Of a DNA stretch of 64,000 nt, positions 33,680 through 43,503 are shown piece by piece. Source of the stretch: JAJDYQ01 sp963662865 (GTDB taxonomy: Bacteria; Pseudomonadota; Gammaproteobacteria; JAJDYQ01); contig OY759969.1 of the NCBI GenBank assembly GCA_963662865.1, positions 682,001 to 746,000 on the forward strand, written 5' to 3'. How positions within the stretch are numbered: the first letter of the stretch is position 1; the number at the start of each line of letters is the position of its first letter. The translations under genes were made by a program, and so were the position numbers. The notes beneath the pieces were generated by a model. The model was not told where the DNA came from and did not search any database. It worked only from the letters and a program-made list of their open reading frames with translations.

Positions 33680-34591
33680 GTGTCAGACCGCCGTTTACAG
33701 GTATTTTACACAGTAGCCAAGCTATTGAGCTTCACCAAGGCGGCTGAGTCACTACATATGACTCAGCCCGCAGTCACGTTTCAGGTCAGGCAGCTTGAGG
33801 AACAGTTTAATACGCGGCTTTTTGACCGAACACATAATCGCATAACGCTTACTGATGCCGGCGGGGTGATTTACGAGCATGCGGATAAAATATTTGAGCT
33901 GTATCGCCAGATGGAAAGTTCGGTGCGTGAAATTACCGGTGAAATCGGTGGAACTTTAACGCTGGGTGCGAGTACGACAATCGCGGAGTACATGTTGCCT
34001 GCGCTGCTAGGTAATTTCCGTACAGAATTTCCTGATATCAATATACAACTCAAGGTTTCCAATACCGATGGTATTGTATCAATGATCGAAAATAACGAGA
34101 TTGATCTGGGAGTAGTCGAGGCTCCGGTACACAATAAAAACCTTATCGTGGAAATCTGCAGGAAAGATCAATTGGTCTGTGTGGTTCCGGTAGCTCATCC
34201 CCTGGCCAAGCAATCTTCGGCAACGATTCAGGATGTCATGGAATATCCCTATATCTGCCGGGAGGAAGGTTCCGGAACCAGAGAAGTGATCAATGAATAC
34301 CTGGACCAGCATGGTGCCTCTGAAAATGCGCTTAAATTATCCATGGAACTCGGTAGTCCTGAGGCGATTAAGGGCGCCGTTGAAGCGGGCATGGGAATTT
34401 CAATCGTATCGAGGGCAACCATTGCAAAAGAGGTCGAGCTGGATACTTTGAGGGCAGTTAATCTTGATCCTCCATTAACACGGCCCTTTTCGTTCGTTTA
34501 CAAAAAGCAGAAATTTCGTGTTCATACTATGGAAGATTTGCTTGAGTTCGCCCGGCAATACTGTAAGAAACACATAAATGATCCGCTTTAG
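33680..34591 (+). CDS. LysR-family transcriptional regulator
   Basis: This is a 303-residue LysR-type regulator. The N-terminal winged helix has LQVFYTVAKLLSFTKAAESL, then HMTQPAVTFQVRQLEEQFNT (residues 6-45) as DNA-reading helix. The effector domain follows, with GTLTLGASTTIAEYMLPALL, GVVEAPV, HPLAKQSS and GSGTREVINEYLDQHG. The region resembles CbbR/CysB-type regulators, but the effector cannot be told from sequence. The start is GTG at 33680 with few ribosome-binding features (GAGATCGTAAC). It follows the tusA-dsrE2 pair and could regulate it or the downstream genes; that link is not shown by the sequence. Confidence 0.9.
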   Translation: MSDRRLQVFYTVAKLLSFTKAAESLHMTQPAVTFQVRQLEEQFNTRLFDRTHNRITLTDAGGVIYEHADKIFELYRQMESSVREITGEIGGTLTLGASTTIAEYMLPALLGNFRTEFPDINIQLKVSNTDGIVSMIENNEIDLGVVEAPVHNKNLIVEICRKDQLVCVVPVAHPLAKQSSATIQDVMEYPYICREEGSGTREVINEYLDQHGASENALKLSMELGSPEAIKGAVEAGMGISIVSRATIAKEVELDTLRAVNLDPPLTRPFSFVYKKQKFRVHTMEDLLEFARQYCKKHINDPL

Positions 34592-34626
34592 CCAGCAAAC
34601 TGAAGGTTTAGGGTCGTCACCGTAAC

Positions 34627-35001
34627 ATGGCAAAGAGATTATCCGCTAAGGCTTTGCTCCGGATATTCGAGTCTATGGAACAATCGGGACGGGAGTCCCT
34701 GATGGAATATGCAGAGTTCCTTGTGGCTAGACATGGAAAAGAAATCAGGCAAATAGCAACGGAGCGACAAAATATTGCCAGACCGGAAAAAGAAACGGTA
34801 ATTGCCTCTGTCAAGCGTTTAAGGGCGGCCTATCCAATGCTGGATACTGAGAAGTTACTGCATGAAACTTCGTTTTTTATGATGCAGCATATGATGCATG
34901 GCCAATCGGCAAAGAATATCATTGACGACCTCGAAATTTATTTCAAGACCGAATATGAAGCTTTTATAAGAAATAATCAGTCGGATGTTTCAGGCACTTA
35001 A
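34627..35001 (+). CDS. Hypothetical helical protein upstream of a PerM-like permease
   Basis: A 124-residue protein without a name that I recognise. It is charged and helical throughout (LLRIFESMEQSGRESLMEYA near residue 11; KETVIASVKRLRAAYPMLDT near 54; LLHETSFFMMQHMMHGQSAK near 76). No signal peptide or membrane helix is seen. Its end overlaps the next gene's start by 17 bp, which implies coupled expression with the AI-2E/PerM-family permease. Its codon use matches the region, so I consider it a real gene. Confidence 0.6.
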   Translation: MAKRLSAKALLRIFESMEQSGRESLMEYAEFLVARHGKEIRQIATERQNIARPEKETVIASVKRLRAAYPMLDTEKLLHETSFFMMQHMMHGQSAKNIIDDLEIYFKTEYEAFIRNNQSDVSGT

Positions 35002-36052
35002 AAACTGGTACGAACAACATTTTTCTGACCCGCAAATGGTCATGTTACTACTGACCCTTTTCGTTATTTTTGCGGTCATTCTGATCATCGGCGATATGTT
35101 GGCACCCGTTATTGCGAGTATCGTCATCGCTTATTTGTTAGAGGGAGTGGTCAGAATTTTTATTAAGTGGCAGGTTGCCAGGACCATCTCGGTCATTGTT
35201 GTTTTTTCTTTGTTTATGCTATTCGTGGCGTTTGTCTTGATTATTCCGATTCCGCAGCTTTTCTTCCAGGCTCGTGAACTGGTTACCGAACTGCCTGTGA
35301 TGCTATCACACACACAGCAGATGTTAATGAAGCTGCCGGCGGAGTACCCGGACTTTATAACCGAAGAGCATATCATTGAATTAACAGGCACCATTCAGGA
35401 TGGGATTGCCGGATTAGGCAAGACTGTCGTAACCTGGTCTTTATCGTCGGTGGTTGGTGCGATAACTTTGCTGATTTATCTGATTCTGGTTCCGCTCCTG
35501 GTGTTTTTTTTCATGAAAGATAAAGACTTGATCATGACGTGGGTAAGTCGATACCTGCCGGGTGACAGAGGGCTTGCCTTCGTGGTTTGGGAAGATGTTG
35601 ATCGCCAGATCGGCAATTATGTCCGCGGCAAGTTCATTGAAATATTGATTATCTGGGCGGTATGTCTGATTACGTTTGTGTGGTTTGGATTGAATTTCGC
35701 CATGCTGCTGGCCGTTTTGGTAGGTCTGTCTGTCATTATTCCCTATATCGGCGCTTCTGTTGTGACGATTCCTGTTGCGCTGATTGCCTATTCTCAATGG
35801 GGTTTGTCAAGTGATTTCTACTGGTTATTGGGTGCTTACCTGATCATACAGGTCCTTGACGGTAACGCTCTGGTGCCGTTGCTTTTTTCAGAAGTGGTTA
35901 ACCTTCACCCGATAGCCATTATTGTTGCGATACTGGTTTTTGGTGGAATATGGGGATTCTGGGGTGTTTTTTTCGCTATTCCGCTGGCAACCCTGGTGCA
36001 GGCCATGCTGAAGGCCTGGCCTGCGGGCGGCACGATTCCCGAGAAATTGTAA
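34985..36052 (+). CDS. AI-2E/PerM-family membrane transporter
   Basis: This is a 355-residue inner-membrane protein of the AI-2E transporter (PerM/YdgG) family, about eight helices. Seen are MLLLTLFVIFAVILIIGDMLAPVI (residues 19-42), helix pairs around 57-90, ATLLIYLILVPLLVFFFMKD (about 155-175), and a long hydrophobic C-terminus. The usual ending LLGAYLIIQVLDGNALVPLL, then LHPIAIIVAILVFGGIWGFW is present. Substrates proposed in the family range from AI-2 to ions, and none is established here. It overlaps the preceding small gene by 17 bp and converges with gcvR, the two stop codons touching. Confidence 0.88.
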   Translation: MFQALKNWYEQHFSDPQMVMLLLTLFVIFAVILIIGDMLAPVIASIVIAYLLEGVVRIFIKWQVARTISVIVVFSLFMLFVAFVLIIPIPQLFFQARELVTELPVMLSHTQQMLMKLPAEYPDFITEEHIIELTGTIQDGIAGLGKTVVTWSLSSVVGAITLLIYLILVPLLVFFFMKDKDLIMTWVSRYLPGDRGLAFVVWEDVDRQIGNYVRGKFIEILIIWAVCLITFVWFGLNFAMLLAVLVGLSVIIPYIGASVVTIPVALIAYSQWGLSSDFYWLLGAYLIIQVLDGNALVPLLFSEVVNLHPIAIIVAILVFGGIWGFWGVFFAIPLATLVQAMLKAWPAGGTIPEKL

Positions 36053-36586
36053 TCAGGCTTTTAGTGGTTCCAGCATCGCATCCAGATTATTATCGTCGCA
36101 GAACGTGAAGAATTCTTCGCGTAGCGTATTAACGTGAACGTTACCGGGAATGGCAATGGCCATATGTACCGAAAACATCGGGGTGCCTGTATGGGGAGCT
36201 GCGTAGCGGCTGGTAGCTAAGTCTTCGATATTGATCTGCTGACTGGCAAAGAATTCCGCAAGTTTGTTGGTGATACCGGGCGCATCGACACAGATCGCGT
36301 CAACGGAGTAGGGCATGGATGGCTGTTCATTTTTTCGCTTTTCTGTTCTCCGGGCGGTAATGTTCAGGTCTTCTTTTTCAGCCAGAATTTTGAGAGAACT
36401 CTCCAGCTTGGCGATAGCGTCCCATGCGCCTGATACCAGAGTGACGATGGCAAAATCGTCACCAAGTACGGTCATGCGACTGTCAATCAGATTACCGTTG
36501 GCATTGGTGATGGACTGGGTCAGAAGAGCTACGAGCCCGGGACGGTCTTTTCCTACGCAGGTTATAACGAGAAACTGTTCGCTCAT
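36053..36586 (-). CDS. gcvR: Glycine cleavage system regulator GcvR, ACT-domain protein
   Basis: A 177-residue protein with two ACT domains. The first starts FLVITCVGKDRPGLVALLTQ and contains NGNLIDSRMTVLGDDFAIVTLVSG. The second begins VDAICVDAPGITNKLAEFFA, then INIEDLATSRYAAPHTGTPM. This is the layout of GcvR, the accessory repressor of gcv genes in E. coli. The length agrees. In a range of gammaproteobacteria gcvR is adjacent to bcp and dapA, and here dapA is the divergent neighbour, which supports the assignment. Ligand (probably glycine) is from family knowledge. Confidence 0.9.
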   Translation of the reverse strand: MSEQFLVITCVGKDRPGLVALLTQSITNANGNLIDSRMTVLGDDFAIVTLVSGAWDAIAKLESSLKILAEKEDLNITARRTEKRKNEQPSMPYSVDAICVDAPGITNKLAEFFASQQINIEDLATSRYAAPHTGTPMFSVHMAIAIPGNVHVNTLREEFFTFCDDNNLDAMLEPLKA

Positions 36587-36677
36587 GGGCTGGAAAACAT
36601 CAATTATAAATTGAAATTCTAACCCGCCGAGATAGGGCTGTCACGTGCTAAAAAATGCCTTATTAATGAGGTTTGTC

Positions 36678-36706
36678 TTGTCAGCCATCGATATGGTGCG
36701 TACTAT
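36678..36706 (+). promoter_or_regulatory. Probable sigma-70 promoter for dapA
   Basis: TTGTCA (36678-36683) and TACTAT (36701-36706) are separated by exactly 17 bp, a near-consensus sigma-70 promoter. It is in the gap between the divergent gcvR and dapA genes, pointing to dapA, 36 bp before the start codon. Confidence 0.6.
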
Positions 36707-36741
36707 TTAATGCTTTGATAGAATAGCTGCGGGAGGGCTGG

Positions 36742-37617
36742 ATGTTACGAGGTAGTATGGTAGCGATGGTTACCCCCATGAAGGTAAGTGGGGCAGTTGA
36801 TCAGGCTGCGCTAAAAAGTCTCGTCGAGTTCCATATTGAACAGGGAACCGATGCGATTGTGGCAACGGGAACTACCGGAGAGTCTGCAACCCTGACATTT
36901 GATGAGCATATTGGGGCCATCCGCTCTGTAGTTGAAATGGCAGCTAACCGTATCCCGGTAATTGCCGGGACGGGAGCAAATTCAACACAGGAGGCAGTGA
37001 ATCTGACGGTCGCTGCCAGGGAAGCCGGGGCGGATATTTGCCTGCTGGTGACTCCTTACTATAATAGGCCCACGCAGGAAGGGTTATACCTGCATTTCAG
37101 GACAATTGCAGAAGCCATTGATATACCTCAGATTTTATATAATGTTCCGGGACGTACCGCCTGTGATATGTCCGATGAGACGACCATTCGATTGTCGAGA
37201 ATTCCCAATATTATCGGCATCAAAGATGCCACAGGTGATTTGGATAGAGTTGCAAATGTGCTGGAAAAGACCGAGGATGGTTTCCTTTTATTTAGCGGCG
37301 ATGACGATACGGGGATGGAATTCATGCTGAGAGGTGGGCATGGCGTCATCTCTGTGACCTCTAACGTAGCTCCGGCTGTGATGCATGAAATGTGTGAGTA
37401 CGCCCTTTCAGGAGATCGTGCCGCCGCAGAGAAGATCAATAATCGCTTACTTGGACTGCATTGTAAATTATTCGCGGAGGCCAATCCGATTCCGGTCAAA
37501 TGGGCTATGGCGGAAATGGGCAGATGTGAGGCGGGGATTCGCCTGCCGTTAACATGGCTATCTGAGCCTTTCCATGATGATGTCAGGGACGCGATGCGGC
37601 AGGCAGGCGTTCTTTAA
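36742..37617 (+). CDS. dapA: 4-hydroxy-tetrahydrodipicolinate synthase
   Basis: DapA condenses pyruvate with aspartate-semialdehyde, the first step specific to lysine and meso-diaminopimelate for the cell wall. The 291-residue protein is a TIM barrel. The Schiff-base Lys lies in IPNIIGIKDATGDLDR (about residue 161), and the catalytic Tyr in DIPQILYNVPGRTACDM (about residue 133). Near the N-terminus GTDAIVATGTTGESATLTFDEH binds pyruvate. Residues G-D-D in LFSGDDDTGME complete the active site. Length is as in E. coli DapA (292). bamC follows 39 bp downstream, as in E. coli (dapA-bamC operon). Confidence 0.97.
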   Translation: MLRGSMVAMVTPMKVSGAVDQAALKSLVEFHIEQGTDAIVATGTTGESATLTFDEHIGAIRSVVEMAANRIPVIAGTGANSTQEAVNLTVAAREAGADICLLVTPYYNRPTQEGLYLHFRTIAEAIDIPQILYNVPGRTACDMSDETTIRLSRIPNIIGIKDATGDLDRVANVLEKTEDGFLLFSGDDDTGMEFMLRGGHGVISVTSNVAPAVMHEMCEYALSGDRAAAEKINNRLLGLHCKLFAEANPIPVKWAMAEMGRCEAGIRLPLTWLSEPFHDDVRDAMRQAGVL

Positions 37618-37656
37618 CCACATTTATTTAACTATCAATAGAAGACTGAAAACAGT

Positions 37657-38793
37657 ATGAAATACTTAACTATATATCCCTTCAGCATCGCACTTTTCTC
37701 TTTGCTGATTACCGCATGTAGTACGACTGAAGAAGCCACTGATCCCATTAATGATAACCTTGGGCTGAAGGACTATTCGGTTGAATACAGGAAAAGCCGT
37801 CGGTCAGACAGGCTTGAAGTACCACCGGATCTTTCCAGTTCACGTATTGAAGACGCCATGGTTATTCCAGAGGGGGGGGCTGCTTCTTATTCCGAATACG
37901 AAGAAGAAAACAAAGGATCGCAGTCTTCCGGTGTTTTGCCTGTACAGGATGATATTGAAGTCATTCGAGATGGTGATAAGCGTTGGTTGGTGGTGCGGAC
38001 TATCCCGGAACAGCTATGGCCAAAGCTAAGGGAGTTCTGGCTGGATTTTGGTTTTCTGCTAACGATTGAAAATCCGCAAATCGGTATTATGGAGACGGAC
38101 TGGAAAGAAAATCGTGCGGATATCCCGGACGATATAATTCGAGGTTTCTTAAAGTCAGTGCTTGATACGGCATATTCCGCACCGACGCGGGACAGCTTCC
38201 GTTTGCGTATAGAAGAATCCGATAAGCCCGATCATACGGAGATATTTGTCACGCATCGTGGTGTACTCGAAAAAATCTCCGGAGAGTCTACCGTATGGGA
38301 AACACGTCCTGCAGAGCCTGAACTGGAGGCAGAAATACTGAGGCGGATTATTGTTTATCTGGGTACCGAGGACCAAAAAGCCCGTGCAAGGTTGGCACGT
38401 ACCAGCCAGAGAGATATACGAGCCAGACTTATCAAGGATAGAGACGCCAATACATTGATAGACTATCAGAGGGGATACCCTCGTGCCTGGAGAATTGTTG
38501 GACTGGCATTGGACCGAGTTGGATTTACGGTCGAGGATCGGGACCGCTCAAAAGGTATTTACCATGTACGTTATTCAGACCCTCTGGCAGACATGAAAGC
38601 CAATGAGAAAGGCATTTTGTCGAGCCTGATCTTCTGGGGCAGTGATGAAAAGCCTTCAAGTGATCGGTATCAGGTTAATCTGGCCGGTGATGAGGCCAGC
38701 ACGCAGATTGTTGTACTGGATAAGGACGGTGAGCGAGACAGGTCGAAAACCGCTCGCCGCATTCTGAACCTGCTTTACGAACAGATAAAATAA
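37657..38793 (+). CDS. bamC: Outer-membrane protein assembly lipoprotein BamC
   Basis: BamC (NlpB) is a lipoprotein subunit of the BAM complex that folds outer-membrane proteins. The 378-residue protein has a signal peptide ending in the lipobox LLITACSTTEEA (Cys about residue 21), an unstructured segment containing LGLKDYSVEYRKSRRSDRLE and VPPDLSS, and two helix-grip domains. The first runs around residues 115-220 (GDKRWLVVRTIPEQLWPKLR), the second around 265-375 (RAWRIVGLALDRVGFTVEDR). The conserved PPDL motif in the N-terminal part contacts BamD in E. coli. Its position after dapA is the same as in E. coli. The protein is a little longer than E. coli BamC (344). Confidence 0.93.
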   Translation: MKYLTIYPFSIALFSLLITACSTTEEATDPINDNLGLKDYSVEYRKSRRSDRLEVPPDLSSSRIEDAMVIPEGGAASYSEYEEENKGSQSSGVLPVQDDIEVIRDGDKRWLVVRTIPEQLWPKLREFWLDFGFLLTIENPQIGIMETDWKENRADIPDDIIRGFLKSVLDTAYSAPTRDSFRLRIEESDKPDHTEIFVTHRGVLEKISGESTVWETRPAEPELEAEILRRIIVYLGTEDQKARARLARTSQRDIRARLIKDRDANTLIDYQRGYPRAWRIVGLALDRVGFTVEDRDRSKGIYHVRYSDPLADMKANEKGILSSLIFWGSDEKPSSDRYQVNLAGDEASTQIVVLDKDGERDRSKTARRILNLLYEQIK

Positions 38794-38820
38794 AATGTAT
38801 CTCCTGCAGGCTGATCTGGT

Positions 38821-39588
38821 GTGAGGTTTGCGTGTCTAGGCAGTGGCAGCAAAGGGAATGCCACTGTCATTCAAGTCGGGTCATTGACCTTGATGGTTGA
38901 TTGCGGTTTTTCTCTAAAAGAAACAACTGCCCGATTGGAAACGATGGGCGTGTCCCCAGATGATATTAACGCTCTCCTGGTGACACACGAACATGGAGAT
39001 CACATACGTGGTATCAGTGCCCTGTCCAAGCGTTACAAAATTCCAGTATGGGCCTCGAAGGGTACGTCCCATTATTTTTCAGAAGACGATATCAGGCTCA
39101 ATATAATCAATGTCCATACTGAGTTTCAGATTGGTGAGCTGACGGTCAGGCCGGTGCCGGTTCCCCATGATGCTCGCGAACCTTGCCAGTTTATATTTTG
39201 GACAGAGGATTATTGTTTCGGTTTGCTAACTGATGCGGGGAGTATTACCCCGCATATTGCGATCGCCTATCAGGATTGTGAAGCAATGTTGCTGGAATTT
39301 AATCATGACCGGAACATGCTTATGAATGGTGATTATTCCTTTGCCCTGAAACGTCGCATAGGTGGTGAGCTTGGGCACTTAAGTAACGAGCAGTCCTGCC
39401 AGCTATTGAAAGCACTACTACCGAGGGAATTGAAATTTATTGTGGCAGGCCATTTGAGTGAGTCGAATAACTCACCTGAAGCGGTTGAGACAGAGTTAAA
39501 CAAGCTGATGCAGGAATATGATTGTCAGTTTGAAATTGCGGCGCAACATTCTGTGTCCCGCTGGTATGAGTTAGGCAGTTTATGTTGA
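38821..39588 (+). CDS. Metallo-beta-lactamase-fold hydrolase (YycJ/WalJ-like)
   Basis: This 255-residue protein carries the metal-binding motif of the MBL fold: VTHEHGDHIRGI (HxHxDH), PVPHDAREP and GLLTDAGSIT, with a late AGHLSESNNSP. It resembles the YycJ/WalJ exonuclease-like group found widely in bacteria and linked by some studies to DNA mismatch processing. GSGSKGNATVIQ near the N-terminus is another group hallmark. The start is GTG at 38821, RBS not obvious, directly after an AT-rich gap following bamC. Its stop overlaps the purL start by 7 bp, so the two are coupled. Confidence 0.88.
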   Translation: MRFACLGSGSKGNATVIQVGSLTLMVDCGFSLKETTARLETMGVSPDDINALLVTHEHGDHIRGISALSKRYKIPVWASKGTSHYFSEDDIRLNIINVHTEFQIGELTVRPVPVPHDAREPCQFIFWTEDYCFGLLTDAGSITPHIAIAYQDCEAMLLEFNHDRNMLMNGDYSFALKRRIGGELGHLSNEQSCQLLKALLPRELKFIVAGHLSESNNSPEAVETELNKLMQEYDCQFEIAAQHSVSRWYELGSLC

Positions 39589-42500
39589 TAAAAGCCTTTT
39601 CCGGTAGTGCTGCTCTGAGCAGGTTTGCCATGGCGAAAAAGCTCAAAGATATTCAGCGGGAAGTAGCCGGTATTCATGCCATTGGCTCAGATTTTGTCCA
39701 CATCGTGTCATGTGTGACTGAACCGGACGAGACCGATCTACAGATACTGAATCAACTGCTGGCCTATGGTGAACCCGGTAATGGCATATTGGGGAACTCC
39801 TTGCAGAGATACGTGTCGCCCCGTCCCGGGACGATCTCGCCTTGGTCAAGTAAGGCAACTGACATAGCGCATAACTGCGGCTTGAAATGTATTGAGCGCA
39901 TTGAGCGCGTGCGTCGTTTTGATATTCAGTCATCAGAGGATATATCCGAAGCAGACATGAATAAAGTGATGCATCATTTGCATGATCGTATGACCGAGGC
40001 CGTTTTTGAGTCGGAAAACGAACTGGTGATTTTGTTTGAAACCCACGAAGCAAGATTACTGAAAGCAGTCGATATTATAGGCGAAGGCCGTATTGCACTG
40101 GAACAGGCAAATACCGATCTGGGATTAGCTATTTCCGAGGATGAGATAGACTATCTGATGGATGGATTCACTCATCTAGGACGTAACCCGACCGATACCG
40201 AGTTAATGATGTTTGCGCAGGCAAACTCGGAACACTGCCGCCATAAAATCTTCAATGCGCAATGGACGATGGATGGCCGGGCCCAGGAGAAAACCCTGTT
40301 TGGTATGATACGCAATACCTATACCCATCACTCTGAGGGGATTCTTTCAGCATATAAAGATAATGCCGCGGTCATGGAAGGTTTCGAGGGCAGTCGGTTC
40401 TCAGCAGACCCTGAAACGGGGGAATACCAGTATCAGGAACATACCATGCCGATCATGATTAAGGTGGAAACACATAACCATCCGACGGCGATATCACCTT
40501 TTCCCGGAGCGGCTACCGGCGTAGGCGGAGAAATTCGTGACCATGGCGCAACCGGGCGCGGCGCTAAGCCCAAAGCCGGATTATGTGGTTTTTCAGTCTC
40601 GAATCTTAAATTACCTGAGTTACCTCAGCCGTGGGAGCTTGATAATGGAAAGCCGGACCGGATTGTTTCCGCTCTCGATATTATGCTTGAAGGGCCGATT
40701 GGTGCCGCGGCGTTTAATAACGAGTTTGGACGTCCGAATATTTCAGGCTATTTTCGTTCTTATGAAGTCAAACCAAAAAACGATGATGTTATTCGCGGCT
40801 ATCATAAACCTGTCATGCTGGCAGGCGGTGTCGGTAATATTCATGAGAATCATGTGGAAAAAAGCAGTATTCCTGTCGAGGCAAACCTGATTGTCCTGGG
40901 TGGTTCAGCCATGTTGATTGGGCTGGGTGGCGGGGCAGCGTCATCCATGTCCAGCGGGGCTTCCAGCCAAGACCTGGATTTTGCTTCGGTGCAGCGTAGC
41001 AATCCTGAGATGCAGCGACGTTGTCAGGAGGTCATAGATCGCTGTACTCGATTGGGAGATGGAAACCCTGTTATTTCCATACATGACGTTGGTGCCGGCG
41101 GGTTATCGAATGCCATACCGGAACTGATAGATAATGCAGGCCGTGGCGCAAGGCTTGATCTGCGAAAAATTCCCAGCGATGAACCGGGCCTGTCGCCAAT
41201 GGAAATCTGGTCAAACGAAGCTCAGGAACGATATGTACTGGCGGTTAATGACGAAGATTTAAAGTTGTTTGATGAAATTTGTGTGCGCGAGCGTTGCCCC
41301 TACGCAGTTTTAGGACGGGCAACCGAAGAGCGTGATCTTATCGTTCAGGACCTGGAATTTAATAATAATCCCGTGGAAATCTCGCTGGAACTGATGCTGG
41401 GTAGGCCGCCCAAAATGAATCGTCTGGGCGAACGTAAAAAAATAAAGCCCGAAAAACTGGATACATCTGCCATTGATATTAAAGAAGCGGCCTATAGAAT
41501 TTTGCAGATTCCGACTGTTTCAGATAAAACCTTTCTGATCAGCATTGGTGACCGTACTGTGACCGGCCTGATCGCACGCGATCAAATGGTAGGGCCCTGG
41601 CAGGTACCGGTGGCCGATGTCGCCGTTACCATGAATAACCATCGTGGCTATCATGGCGAAGCCATGACCATAGGAGAGCGGGCACCGATCGCTGTACTTG
41701 ATGCGCCCGCATCCGGGCGTATGGCAGTGGGCGAGGCGATTACCAATATCGCGGCGGCTGATATTGATGAACTTGATCAGGTGAAATTATCGGCAAACTG
41801 GATGGCACCCTGTGGTAACCCGATTGACGACGCTGATTTATTTGACACGGTAAAAGCTATTGGTATGGAATTATGCCCGGAACTCAACCTGACGATTCCA
41901 GTAGGCAAGGATTCGCTTTCCATGCGCAGTGTCTGGTGGGAAAAAGGTAAGAACAGGGAAGTTAAAGCGCCGATGTCGCTTATCGTCTCGGCTTTCTCCA
42001 GGGTCAGAGATGTCCGTAAAACACTCACCCCGCAATTACGTACAGAGCCGAGAGGTACGTCATTGATCCTGATTGATCTCGGCCAGGGTCAGAATCGTTT
42101 GGGAAGTTCCGTGCTTGCACAGGCCTATCATAATACCGGAGCGGAACCTGCCGATCTTGACGATCCTGAGCAGCTATCCGGCTTTTTTAGCTGCATACGT
42201 CGGCTCACACGGGATGAAAAAATTATGGCCTACCATGATCGATCCGATGGCGGCTTATTTGCCTGTCTTTGTGAAATGTCTTTTGCCGGACATACCGGTC
42301 TGAATATCAATCTCACTGAACTGGGTGATGATCCGCTAGCCTCGCTGTTCAGCGAAGAGTTAGGTGCGGTTATTCAGGTGAGTGATAACAGCGCTGAAAG
42401 CGTGTTGTCGATATTGGCTGATGCGGGTTTACTGGCGCATATTGTTGCGACACCAGCCGATACCCATATTTCAATATTTCACAAGGGTCAGATCCTGCTG

Positions 42501-43466
42501 CAGGAAGCCCGCATTGACTTACATCGCGCCTGGTCGGCGACAACACATCAGATGCAATCCATTCGTGATAACGCCCAATGTGCTCAAGAGGAGTATGACC
42601 TGATTCTTGATGAGAATGATCAGGGACTTATTGCTGACGCGAAATTTGATATTAATGATGACATTGCAGCGCCTTACATACAAAGAGGAATACGCCCGAG
42701 AGTTGCCGTGTTACGCGAACAGGGCGTGAATGGTCAAATTGAAATGGCAGCTGCATTTGACAAGGCCGGTTTCTCGGCCATAGACGTGCATATGAGCGAT
42801 GTGATCAATGGGCGAATCGGCCTGAATGATTTTAAGGGATTGGTTGCAGGCGGAGGTTTCTCTTATGGTGATGTGCTTGGTGCGGGGCAGGGCTGGGGCA
42901 AGTCCATTCTGTTTAATGGGCGCGCCCGCGATGAGTTTGAGGGCTTCTTTAACCGTAAAGACAGTTTTGCCCTTGGGGTCTGTAACGGCTGCCAGATGCT
43001 ATCCGGCATCAAGGAATTGATTCCAGGTGCAGAAAACTGGCCGAGATTTGAGCGCAACCTTTCTGAACAGTTTGAGGCGCGCCTGGTGCTGGCAGGTATT
43101 CAGGAGAACGTGTCCATTTTTACTGACGGAATGGCAGGTTCCTTAATGCCTGTTGCGGTTGCGCATGGCGAGGGTCAGACCGTTTTTGATCGCGATGAAC
43201 AACTCAGGATGCTGAATGAAAATAATCAGATAGTACTGAGATATATGAATGCGGAAAACAAAGTGGAAATGCGTTACCCGCGTAATCCTAATGGTTCCGT
43301 TGCAGGTATAACCGGCGTGGCGACACCTGATGGACGCTTCACGATCATGATGCCACACCCCGAGCGGGTGTTTCGCGCCGTACAGCTTAGCTGGTGCCCG
43401 GATGAATGGCAGGATGATAGCGGATGGATGAGACTGTTCAGGAATGCGAGGGTGTTTGTCGGATAA
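39582..43466 (+). CDS. purL: Phosphoribosylformylglycinamidine synthase PurL
   Basis: Large PurL converts FGAR and glutamine to FGAM in de novo purine synthesis. The 1294-residue length equals that of the E. coli enzyme (1295). It has an N-terminal domain, a FGAM synthetase domain (EHCRHKIFNAQW, IKVETHNHPTAISPFPGAAT, then GRGAKPKAGLCGFSVSNL), a second repeat with GNPVISIHDVGAGGLSN, and a C-terminal glutaminase. The glutaminase has GGGFSYGDVLGAGQGWGKS and the catalytic Cys in FALGVCNGCQMLS, plus MPHPERVFRA. The N-terminus MLIKAFSGSAALSRFAMAKK matches that of E. coli. Overlap with the MBL gene suggests cotranscription. No frameshift is seen. Confidence 0.97.
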   Translation: MLIKAFSGSAALSRFAMAKKLKDIQREVAGIHAIGSDFVHIVSCVTEPDETDLQILNQLLAYGEPGNGILGNSLQRYVSPRPGTISPWSSKATDIAHNCGLKCIERIERVRRFDIQSSEDISEADMNKVMHHLHDRMTEAVFESENELVILFETHEARLLKAVDIIGEGRIALEQANTDLGLAISEDEIDYLMDGFTHLGRNPTDTELMMFAQANSEHCRHKIFNAQWTMDGRAQEKTLFGMIRNTYTHHSEGILSAYKDNAAVMEGFEGSRFSADPETGEYQYQEHTMPIMIKVETHNHPTAISPFPGAATGVGGEIRDHGATGRGAKPKAGLCGFSVSNLKLPELPQPWELDNGKPDRIVSALDIMLEGPIGAAAFNNEFGRPNISGYFRSYEVKPKNDDVIRGYHKPVMLAGGVGNIHENHVEKSSIPVEANLIVLGGSAMLIGLGGGAASSMSSGASSQDLDFASVQRSNPEMQRRCQEVIDRCTRLGDGNPVISIHDVGAGGLSNAIPELIDNAGRGARLDLRKIPSDEPGLSPMEIWSNEAQERYVLAVNDEDLKLFDEICVRERCPYAVLGRATEERDLIVQDLEFNNNPVEISLELMLGRPPKMNRLGERKKIKPEKLDTSAIDIKEAAYRILQIPTVSDKTFLISIGDRTVTGLIARDQMVGPWQVPVADVAVTMNNHRGYHGEAMTIGERAPIAVLDAPASGRMAVGEAITNIAAADIDELDQVKLSANWMAPCGNPIDDADLFDTVKAIGMELCPELNLTIPVGKDSLSMRSVWWEKGKNREVKAPMSLIVSAFSRVRDVRKTLTPQLRTEPRGTSLILIDLGQGQNRLGSSVLAQAYHNTGAEPADLDDPEQLSGFFSCIRRLTRDEKIMAYHDRSDGGLFACLCEMSFAGHTGLNINLTELGDDPLASLFSEELGAVIQVSDNSAESVLSILADAGLLAHIVATPADTHISIFHKGQILLQEARIDLHRAWSATTHQMQSIRDNAQCAQEEYDLILDENDQGLIADAKFDINDDIAAPYIQRGIRPRVAVLREQGVNGQIEMAAAFDKAGFSAIDVHMSDVINGRIGLNDFKGLVAGGGFSYGDVLGAGQGWGKSILFNGRARDEFEGFFNRKDSFALGVCNGCQMLSGIKELIPGAENWPRFERNLSEQFEARLVLAGIQENVSIFTDGMAGSLMPVAVAHGEGQTVFDRDEQLRMLNENNQIVLRYMNAENKVEMRYPRNPNGSVAGITGVATPDGRFTIMMPHPERVFRAVQLSWCPDEWQDDSGWMRLFRNARVFVG

Positions 43467-43503
43467 TCTATAGCTGGATCGAAGTAGGCTGTGCCTTTTT
43501 ACA

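Noticed and set aside
36587..36741. Lysine or glycine riboswitch in the gcvR-dapA gap
   Set aside because: The gap is too short and has a near-consensus promoter but no recognisable riboswitch core; nothing supports it.
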